Origin: Alcanivorax limicola
GTDB lineage: Bacteria > Pseudomonadota > Gammaproteobacteria > Pseudomonadales > Alcanivoracaceae
NCBI RefSeq assembly: GCF_019931215.1
Contig: NZ_JAIOUB010000001.1
Location: 558,001-622,000, forward strand
DNA length: 64,000 nt
Direction: 5' to 3'
Every line of letters starts with the position of its first letter. The first letter of the stretch is position 1. Under the pieces are notes generated by a model that did not search any database, was not told where the DNA came from, and worked only from the letters and a program-made list of their open reading frames with translations. The position numbers were made by a program, and so were the translations under genes. Shown in pieces: positions 17,660-24,004 of the stretch.

Positions 17660-18205
17660 ATGAGCCGGATACGCGTCTACGCTGACCAGTCCCCCGACAC
17701 ACCGCAGCAGGAAAGCAATGACCATGCGGATATTGCCGGCATTCTGGCCACAGCCGGGGTGCTCTTCGAGCGCTGGAAAACCGATCAGCCGCTCGCGCCC
17801 GGTGCCAGCCAGGACGAGGTTATTGAGGCATATCGTGCTGATATCGACCGCCTGATTTCAGAGCAGGGTTATCAGACCGTCGATGTCATCAGCCTCAATG
17901 CAGACCACCCGGACAAGGCTACCCTGCGGCAGAAGTTTCTGGACGAACATCGGCACAGCGAAGATGAAGTGCGCTTCTTTGTCGCCGGCAGCGGCCTCTT
18001 CAGCCTGCATATCGACGACAAGGTTTACGAGGTGCTGTGCGAACAGGGCGATCTGATTTCCGTACCTGCCAACACGCCCCACTGGTTCGATATGGGCCCC
18101 AACCCCTCTTTCATTGCCATCCGCTTGTTCAATAACCCGGACGGCTGGGTCGCCAACTTTACCGGCAGCGATATCGCCAGCCAGTTTCCGAGGCTGGAAA
18201 ATTGA
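17660..18205 (+). CDS. mtnD: Acireductone dioxygenase
   Basis: A 181-residue cupin. It oxidises acireductone to the 2-keto precursor of methionine plus formate (Fe form). Metal ligands sit in EHRHSEDEVRFFVAGSG (two His and one Glu) and the distal His in NTPHWFDMG. It is the third gene of the mtn operon, 24 bp after mtnB. The order here is B-D-C, with enolase-phosphatase MtnC last. Confidence 0.95.
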   Translation: MSRIRVYADQSPDTPQQESNDHADIAGILATAGVLFERWKTDQPLAPGASQDEVIEAYRADIDRLISEQGYQTVDVISLNADHPDKATLRQKFLDEHRHSEDEVRFFVAGSGLFSLHIDDKVYEVLCEQGDLISVPANTPHWFDMGPNPSFIAIRLFNNPDGWVANFTGSDIASQFPRLEN

Positions 18206-18882
18206 CCATTCGAGCCATCGTCACAGACATCGAAGGGACCACCAGCAGCATCTCCTTCGTCAAGGATGTGCTGTTTCCCTACGCCGCAGACAAACTGCCC
18301 GGCTTTCTCGCTACGCACTGGCAGCACTCAGCGGTGAAAACGCAGATTGATGCGCTGGCCGCCCTGACCAATACGCCGATAGAAAGCCCGGAAGCGGCCA
18401 ACCGCATTCTGCAGCAGTGGATTGTCGAGGATCGCAAGGCCACCCCGCTCAAGGCACTTCAGGGTATGGTCTGGCGACAAGGCTATGAAAACGGTGACTA
18501 TCAGGCCCACGTCTACCCGGACGTGGCTGACGTGTTGCGGCGCTGGCACCAGCAAGGCATCGCCCTGCATGTGTACTCGTCCGGCTCGATTGCCGCGCAG
18601 AAGCTGTTCTTTGGCTACAGCGAGGCTGGCGATCTGACCCCGTTGTTCACGGGCTACTTCGATACCACCACCGGTCCGAAACAGGACGCAGACAGCTACC
18701 GCAAGATTGCCGAAGCCATCGGCATCCCGGCCGAGCTGACGCTGTTCCTGTCAGATATCCCCGCCGAGTTGGACGCAGCGCGCGCTGCCGGCATGCGCAC
18801 CACACTGCTGGATCGCGACAATACCTTGCGCGACCAGAGCGCTCACCCCCGCGTTATCAGCTTCAGCGATATCGCACTCTGA
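18202..18882 (+). CDS. mtnC: Acireductone synthase (2,3-diketo-methylthiopentyl-1-P enolase-phosphatase)
   Basis: A 226-residue HAD enzyme that carries out the enolase and phosphatase steps of methionine salvage. It shows VTDIEGTTSSISFVKDVLFPYA (nucleophile Asp), YSSGSIAAQKLFFGYS and FLSDIPAELDAA. The start is a TTG at 18202 that overlaps the mtnD stop (TTGA); MTIRAIVTDIEG is the expected N-terminus. It is the last gene of the mtn operon. MTA phosphorylase and kinase genes are not in the window. Confidence 0.95.
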   Translation: MTIRAIVTDIEGTTSSISFVKDVLFPYAADKLPGFLATHWQHSAVKTQIDALAALTNTPIESPEAANRILQQWIVEDRKATPLKALQGMVWRQGYENGDYQAHVYPDVADVLRRWHQQGIALHVYSSGSIAAQKLFFGYSEAGDLTPLFTGYFDTTTGPKQDADSYRKIAEAIGIPAELTLFLSDIPAELDAARAAGMRTTLLDRDNTLRDQSAHPRVISFSDIAL

Positions 18883-18883
18883 C

Positions 18884-18917
18884 GTCTGAACCCTGACCTC
18901 TGAACCCTGATTCAGAC
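18884..18917. repeat. 12-bp direct repeat and small hairpin between mtnC and rlmG
   Basis: TCTGAACCCTGA occurs at 18885-18896 and again at 18899-18910. GTCTGAA (18884-18890) can pair with TTCAGAC (18911-18917). It lies at the mtnC 3' end and the convergent rlmG stop. It may be a weak two-way terminator or a local slippage duplication. Confidence 0.4.
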
Positions 18918-20087
18918 AGGCTTCGGATCACTGGCGGCGAGTATCACGAAACGACTATCGCCGCCGATCTGCCGCACTTGCGCGAAATGCCGCTGCAGGA
19001 TGCTGTCGTAACGCAGGTGCCGGTTACCGATCACCTGCAACACCCCACCCGGCAGCAACCGCTGCGCAGCCTGCCGAAACAGCATTCTGGCCACGCGATC
19101 GTCCACCGCATGCCCGCGGTGAAACGGCGGATTCAGCAGGATCAGCGCAAAGCGCTCAGGCCCCTCAGCCAAACCGGACAGCCCGTTACCCAGATGAAAG
19201 TGAGCCGTTTCCTCAGGCAGATATCGCTGCATATTGTCGCGGGCACTTTCCACGGCAAGCCAGGACTCATCACAGAACGTCACGGGCACCCCGGGATTGC
19301 GCTGCGCGGCGGTCATACCAATCACCCCGTTGCCACAGCCCAGGTCCGCAATCGGCCCGGTAACCCCGCGAGGCACCGAGGCCATGAACAACCGGGCTCC
19401 GATATCCAGCTGCTGCTGGGCAAACACCCCGGCATGCACCGTCAACGACCAGTCCTGCTCCCGCACGGCCACACGAGTCGGATACGACGCCTTTGGCACC
19501 GGATGCGCCGGCACTTCGGCACGTAATCCATGCGCCTTGTGGCGACCGCGCAGCAGGGTCAGCGGGCCCAGATAATGCCGCACCCGGTCGACCAGCCCAC
19601 CCGGCAGATGCTTGTCCATCCAGGCCAGTAATACGGGCGTCCCCGGTGCCATACTGCCCAGCCGACTGAGCTGTGCTTCCAATAACGCCATCTGCTTGGG
19701 CACGCGAATCAGGACCACCGATGGGGTCTCCGGCCATGCCTCCAGCGGCCAGCGCCAGCGGTCATCGGGGAGATCCATCTCATTGTCCCTGGCGTTGGCC
19801 TGCAAGGCGGCCCGCGCCAGCCAGGAGTCTCCGCTGCTGTAGACGTCGCCGCCATCCTGCTCCGGTCTCGAGGCAGCGCGCAAAGACAGCGCTAGCGCCC
19901 CGCACTGGTCATTGAGTACCAGCGGCGCGCCTGACGCGGCCGCGCCGAGATTGCTGTACTCGTCCAGCAGGTAGAGGTCGGCGCCGTCCCAGGCGCGCAG
20001 TGTTTCATTGCGCAGGCGCGGGTAGCGGCGCAGCGTGAGGCGGGCCAGCGGGTGTTCGAACCGGGTATCAACGGGGGGCTGTGTCAT
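18912..20087 (-). CDS. rlmG: 23S rRNA (guanine-1835-N2)-methyltransferase RlmG-like
   Basis: A 391-residue two-domain class I methyltransferase of the RsmC/RlmG group. The N-terminal degenerate methyltransferase-like domain (about 1-200) begins with RYPRLRNETLRAWDGADLYLL, close to RlmG proteins. The C-terminal catalytic domain has IADLGCGNGVIGM for SAM and the NPPFHRGHAV motif for amino-group methylation of guanine. RlmG is favoured over RsmC by the N-terminus and length. It is convergent with mtnC and divergent from tRNA-Pro. Confidence 0.85.
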   Translation of the reverse strand: MTQPPVDTRFEHPLARLTLRRYPRLRNETLRAWDGADLYLLDEYSNLGAAASGAPLVLNDQCGALALSLRAASRPEQDGGDVYSSGDSWLARAALQANARDNEMDLPDDRWRWPLEAWPETPSVVLIRVPKQMALLEAQLSRLGSMAPGTPVLLAWMDKHLPGGLVDRVRHYLGPLTLLRGRHKAHGLRAEVPAHPVPKASYPTRVAVREQDWSLTVHAGVFAQQQLDIGARLFMASVPRGVTGPIADLGCGNGVIGMTAAQRNPGVPVTFCDESWLAVESARDNMQRYLPEETAHFHLGNGLSGLAEGPERFALILLNPPFHRGHAVDDRVARMLFRQAAQRLLPGGVLQVIGNRHLRYDSILQRHFAQVRQIGGDSRFVILAASDPKPV

Positions 20088-20109
20088 GGCGGCGGATTAT
20101 ACAGAAAGG

Positions 20110-20138
20110 CTGGCAATCGACGTAAATATTGATAGAAT
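20110..20138 (+). promoter_or_regulatory. Promoter of tRNA-Pro
   Basis: CTGGCA (20110-20115), a 17-base spacer and TAGAAT (20133-20138), with the tRNA starting 12 bases later. Both hexamers match sigma-70 consensus moderately and the position is as expected. Confidence 0.55.
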
Positions 20139-20149
20139 GCCCACCGCTT

Positions 20150-20226
20150 CGGAGTATAGCTCAGCCTGGTAGAGCACTACGTTCGGGACGTAGGGGTCGC
20201 AGGTTCGAATCCTGCTACTCCGACCA
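20150..20226 (+). tRNA. tRNA-Pro (anticodon CGG)
   Basis: A complete 77-nt cloverleaf: acceptor CGGAGTA/TACTCCG, D arm with AGCTCAGCCTGGTAGAGC, anticodon stem CTACG/CGTAG with loop TTCGGGA (CGG), TPsiC loop GGTTCGAATCC, and an encoded ACCA end. It has its own promoter and terminator. Confidence 0.97.
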
Positions 20227-20256
20227 GATATACATCTGCCTTCCCGGGGCAGACAC

Positions 20257-20283
20257 AAAAGGCCGCCTCGTGCGGTCTTTTTT
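20257..20283 (+). terminator. Intrinsic terminator of tRNA-Pro
   Basis: GGCCGC (20261-20266), loop CTCGT, GCGGTC (20272-20277; one G-U pair), then six T. It is flanked by A-run and T-run, as in a classical rho-independent terminator. Confidence 0.85.
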
Positions 20284-20336
20284 GTGCCTGGTTATTCGTT
20301 CGGGCGTTTGCCATTCTGGGTGGGTTTGGTGGTTGT

Positions 20337-20532
20337 GGCCCTCGGGGGGCGGGAAAGGTTTTCAGAACACGCCGTTGCCCCCCCCCCTCCGGGTCCGGCC
20401 CGCCATCACAGATGCCGTGCGTTCGACTGCGCGCGACGCATGCGTCGCAACACGCTTGTCTCACCCCTGGGGGCTTGGTTTCGGCATCCTGCCTCAAACA
20501 GTCCTGAAAACCTTTCCCGCCCCCCGAGGGCC
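20337..20532. repeat. 196-bp element bounded by perfect 29-bp inverted repeats
   Basis: The left arm 20337-20365 (starting GGCCCTCGGGGGGCGGG and ending GGTTTTCAG) is exactly complementary to the right arm 20504-20532. Inside are a ten-C homopolymer and a perfect 16-nt palindrome, GCGACGCATGCGTCGC (20433-20448). It encodes no protein. It looks like a MITE-like or REP-like dispersed element inserted beyond a tRNA terminator. It is the largest perfect repeat I found in the window. Confidence 0.8.
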
Positions 20533-20629
20533 GCCACGCTCAGCCTGACTAATAAACTCGAAGCCAACTGCCGGTTTTGTTCCTACAGAAAGTTGAGGCA
20601 AACCACCGAACTCAGAATTTCCTGCCAGC

Positions 20630-20736
20630 GTTGAGTCGGGGTATGCCCTGGAGGGACCTCTTTGGCCAGGGATGGCCAAAGCGCGAGCGACCAGGGACGG
20701 CTTGAGCGGTCCCGGAAGGGCATACCCCGGCTCAAC
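20630..20736. repeat. 107-bp structured inverted-repeat element
   Basis: The outer arms 20630-20648 and 20718-20736 match at 18 of 19 positions (GTTGAG, one mismatch, then CGGGGTATGCCC). Nested inside are GGGACC/GGTCCC (20653-20658, 20708-20713) and an 8-bp stem TTTGGCCA/TGGCCAAA with a GGGA loop (20661-20680). The nested folding suggests a dispersed extragenic repeat or a structured RNA. Confidence 0.65.
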
Positions 20737-20853
20737 GCGTACTCGCTGGAGGGTGACCCACCTGCAAAAGAGCCCCACACTCAATCCGCGATGAGTTTTT
20801 TAAGACCACAAGAACAGGTGTATGCTCGCACCTGTCCTCAAGGGGGGAACATC

Positions 20854-21864
20854 ATGATTCGATCACTATTGCTACTTGTTGCCACCACCACCACCCTGCT
20901 GAGCGGCTGTGGCAACCTGGCACAGATTGCCTACGATACCGGCCTGCGGGCCGAGACCAGCCGGGCGCAGTTGGCCGGGCATACACTGACCCTGCCGGCC
21001 CGTACCGATGATGCTGCCGTAGACTGGCACTATCTGGCGACCAAGGGCTTTCACAGCAATCGGGATACCGATCAACGTCCGGTGGTGTTGCTGGTGCACG
21101 GCTTCGGCGCCGACAGCAGCAACTGGCTGCGGATGATTATCGAGCTCAAGCACGACTTTCTTTTCGTCGTACCGGATCTGCCCGGGCATGGCGCCAGCAG
21201 CGGTGATACGGACACCGATTACCGCCTTGAGGCACAAGCGCGGCGACTGCTGAGCCTGATGTCCGCATTGGACGTTGAGGCGTTTCATGTGGCCGGCAAC
21301 TCCATGGGCGGCGCCATCAGTCTGGAAATGGCGCGTCTGGCGCCGACGCGTGTGCGCACACTGGGTCTCGTCAATGCGGCGGGGCTCACCCTGCAAACGC
21401 CTGAATTCCTGGCGTTGATATCCGACGGCGGTAATCCGTTGATTCCCCGGGATGTGGCGGATTTCCGGGAGACGCTGAAGTGGGCCATGGCGGAGCCGCC
21501 CTGGCTGCCGGATTTCTTCGTGCGGGTCATGGGTGAGAAGAAAGCGGCCAATGCGGCGCGGATGGACAAGGTCTGGGCGGACCTGGGTGAAGACCCTGCC
21601 ATGGCACGCGGAGAAGACGATGGCGCCGTGCTGGCGAGCATCAACAATCCGGCGCTGGTGATCTGGGGAGATCAGGATCGGTTGCTGAGCAATGAGAATG
21701 CCGACCGCTTTATCGAGTACTTGCCAAACAGCCGGAAAATCATGCTGCCGGGTATCGGCCATGCGCCGATGGTGGAGGCGCCGCGTGATACAGCCATGGC
21801 GCTGGGTGCATTCTGGTTGCAGCAAGAGGGTCTTGCTGAAGAGAGCATGGCAGAGCGTCAGTAA
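20854..21864 (+). CDS. Alpha/beta-hydrolase lipoprotein, lipase/esterase-like
   Basis: A 336-residue hydrolase with a lipoprotein signal (LLLLVATTTTLLSGC). The start follows AGGGGGG six bases upstream; the frame is open to 20662, but that part is the inverted-repeat element. Catalytic features: oxyanion region LVHGFGAD, nucleophile elbow VAGNSMGGA, acid in IWGDQDRL, and His in GIGHAPMVEAP. It resembles single-domain hydrolases that act on acyl esters or related substrates; the substrate is not readable. Convergent with the UbiB-like kinase gene, one base apart. Confidence 0.8.
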   Translation: MIRSLLLLVATTTTLLSGCGNLAQIAYDTGLRAETSRAQLAGHTLTLPARTDDAAVDWHYLATKGFHSNRDTDQRPVVLLVHGFGADSSNWLRMIIELKHDFLFVVPDLPGHGASSGDTDTDYRLEAQARRLLSLMSALDVEAFHVAGNSMGGAISLEMARLAPTRVRTLGLVNAAGLTLQTPEFLALISDGGNPLIPRDVADFRETLKWAMAEPPWLPDFFVRVMGEKKAANAARMDKVWADLGEDPAMARGEDDGAVLASINNPALVIWGDQDRLLSNENADRFIEYLPNSRKIMLPGIGHAPMVEAPRDTAMALGAFWLQQEGLAEESMAERQ

Positions 21865-21865
21865 A

Positions 21866-23131
21866 TCAGCCGACGGCGCGCCGCTCCGGCGGCGTCCAGT
21901 CGAAGGGCACCTTGTAGGCCATCAGGAAGCCGCCCAGTGTGATGAGGACACGGGAAATACCGATATACGAATCCGGTATCTGTATCTTTTCAGCACGTAA
22001 TGCATCCAGCAGGGCCTGCACCGCCTGAACCGGATGCTCGTTCTTGAGCTTGTCGGTCAGGACATACTGCGATAACGCTTGCAGGGTTTGCGCGTTGCCG
22101 CCCACGAACCCGGCCTGGCGAAACAGTTCAGCCGCGTCGACGTCTCCTTCGAACCCCATCAGCCCGTAGAGAAGTCGTGAATAGCGCCGTACTTCATCCG
22201 GTGTCAGCCGACCGATTACGCCGTAATCCAGAATGGTGATACAGCCCGCTTCGTCGACGATAAAGTTGCCGGGATGCGGGTCCGCCTGATAGATGCCGAA
22301 GCGGGTCACTTGTTGCAAGTAGCTGGCGAACAGGCGATTCAGTAGCGGTGCCGCCTGCTCCGGATGCGCGTCAAGGTACTCGCGCAGACGATGCCCGGGC
22401 ACCCAGCCAGTGACGAGGACTTGTTCACCGCTGAGGGCGTCAAACAAAGGCGGCACGGCAATGCCCGGCGGGTGCGGCTGTCGCGCAAACCGGCGCAGGT
22501 TTTCCGCCTCATTGCGAAAATCCAGTTCCGTTGCGGTCATCGTCAACAGCTGTTCGGTAATCTGCACCACATCCAGCTCTCGCACCAGTGGCGCCAGCAG
22601 CCGCGCCAGCAAACGAAATATCCGGCTGTCCTGTTCAAACAGTCTGGCGACATCCGGCATGCGGATCTTCACTGCCACGTCTTCGCCGCTGACCAGCGTG
22701 GCGCGATGGACCTGGGCAATCGAGGCGGTGGCCGCTGGCACCAGATCAAATGCGGTGAAGCGCTGCGTCCAGTCCTTGCCGAATGCGGCAATCAGTACCG
22801 GCTTGAGTTGATCGAAATGCAGTGCAGGGGCTTCGTTCTGGAACGGCGCCAGCGCATCAATGTAAGGCTGCGGCAATATGTCCGGTCGGCAACTGAAAAA
22901 CTGCGCCGCCTTGACCCATGTTGCACCATTATGACGACACAGGCGCGCCACACGTTCAGCGGCGCGGGCATGCTGGTCCATCAGATCGTGAGAGCCTGAG
23001 GCCTTGCCGCGCCCATAGATCGCCAATACTTCAGCCAAGGTGGTCAGCGCACGCACATAGCGGCCACGTCCGGCGAACAGGCTGCTGACTGCCTGCCTGC
23101 CAAGGATGACGTTGTCTCTCAATCCGCCCAA
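21866..23131 (-). CDS. UbiB/ABC1-family atypical kinase with altered KxGQ motif
   Basis: A 421-residue protein of the UbiB (ADCK/ABC1) protein-kinase-like family. Present are the Ala-rich loop AATASIAQVHRA, the ATP Lys in VAVKIRMP, the ExD-type TELDFRNEAENL, and the catalytic and metal loop YQADPHPGNF plus ILDYG. The usual KxGQ motif reads KAAQ (WVKAAQFFSCRPDILP), a Gly-to-Ala change. No C-terminal transmembrane pair is obvious, unlike true UbiB at 28.3 kb. A role in lipid or quinone metabolism is possible by family only. Confidence 0.82.
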   Translation of the reverse strand: MGGLRDNVILGRQAVSSLFAGRGRYVRALTTLAEVLAIYGRGKASGSHDLMDQHARAAERVARLCRHNGATWVKAAQFFSCRPDILPQPYIDALAPFQNEAPALHFDQLKPVLIAAFGKDWTQRFTAFDLVPAATASIAQVHRATLVSGEDVAVKIRMPDVARLFEQDSRIFRLLARLLAPLVRELDVVQITEQLLTMTATELDFRNEAENLRRFARQPHPPGIAVPPLFDALSGEQVLVTGWVPGHRLREYLDAHPEQAAPLLNRLFASYLQQVTRFGIYQADPHPGNFIVDEAGCITILDYGVIGRLTPDEVRRYSRLLYGLMGFEGDVDAAELFRQAGFVGGNAQTLQALSQYVLTDKLKNEHPVQAVQALLDALRAEKIQIPDSYIGISRVLITLGGFLMAYKVPFDWTPPERRAVG

Positions 23132-23284
23132 GTGGTGCTCCCCGCGATGTAAAGCCCGCGCATTATGGCATGCAGGTCAGAAAAACACATTGCACCAGAT
23201 TCCGGTTGAACAATGCCTGTCGAGTTCGTAAGGTTCTCATTTTCATGAACACACTCGTAGTCCACTTCTGACAGGGAGCCCCGC

Positions 23285-23905
23285 ATGGCGGCCAGAAAGA
23301 CCCATGAGATCAAGACCCGGGGCATTACCATTCTGCAGAACGGACACAAGGAAATACGGCGCCTCAAGAAAGCCAGCCATACGCCATCGATTCACGGCCA
23401 CAAGGTGTGGAATTCCAGCTATGTGGTGATGGATTATCTCAAGCGCAAACCGCCGGCAAAGGGCAGCCATCTGATGGATATCGGATGCGGCTGGGGCATT
23501 CTCGGCATCTACGCTGCCAAACGCCTCGATGTGCAGGTCACCGGGGTAGATGCCGATCCCGATGTCCTGCCCTACCTCACCCTGCACGCGGCACTCAACT
23601 GCGTTGACATCACACCGCTACGCTGCCGCTTCGAAAAGCTGACGAGCAGGAAACTCCAGGGCGTGGAGACCATCACGGGCGCCGACATCTGCTTCTGGGA
23701 TGAGTTGACCCCGGTGCTCTTCAAGCTGATTCGCCGGGCGCTCAAGGCGGGTGTGCAGCGCATCATCATTGCCGATCCCGGCCGGGCGCCCTTCTATGCG
23801 CTGGCCGAGCTGTGCCAGGAAAAGCTCAATGCCCGAGTGATCGAGCGGCGTACGGCCAATCCCAAGCCCGCCAGTGCCGATCTGCTGATCATCGAGGCCG
23901 GGTAA
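23285..23905 (+). CDS. Class I SAM-dependent methyltransferase
   Basis: A 206-residue protein with motif I MDIGCGWGILGIYAAKR and the acidic loop VTGVDADPDVLPYL. It has the layout of the METTL21/nicotinamide-N-methyltransferase-like group (protein lysine methyltransferases), with WNSSYVVMDYL before motif I and ICFWDELTPVL after. GGGAG precedes the ATG. The substrate is unknown. It precedes the Lon-like gene by about 100 bp in the same direction. Confidence 0.8.
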   Translation: MAARKTHEIKTRGITILQNGHKEIRRLKKASHTPSIHGHKVWNSSYVVMDYLKRKPPAKGSHLMDIGCGWGILGIYAAKRLDVQVTGVDADPDVLPYLTLHAALNCVDITPLRCRFEKLTSRKLQGVETITGADICFWDELTPVLFKLIRRALKAGVQRIIIADPGRAPFYALAELCQEKLNARVIERRTANPKPASADLLIIEAG

Positions 23906-24004
23906 TCTGTCCTCGTGCAGCAGTTGACTGCGCTGCCCTGCTCTTGAATTCTGTCACGCAATCGCCATCTCTGTCGGTACATATCCCCGGTATGGATAAC
24001 ACGC

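Larger units (their letters stand above)
20284..20853. other. 570-bp non-coding region with two inverted-repeat elements
   Basis: No gene can be supported here. Every open frame crosses the inverted repeats and has low-complexity or frame-shadow content. The region holds a 196-bp element with 29-bp inverted ends, a 107-bp element with 19-bp inverted ends, a run of ten C (20378-20387), and the upstream region of the lipoprotein hydrolase at 20854. Confidence 0.65.

Noticed and set aside
20177-20497. Minus-strand open frame ending in VAGFEPATPTSRT
   Set aside because: This peptide is a known artefact of translating the reverse strand of a tRNA. The rest crosses the inverted-repeat element.
20284-20853. 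An integrated element using tRNA-Pro as attachment site
   Set aside because: I found no integrase and no second copy of the tRNA 3' end in the window; only repeat elements follow the tRNA.
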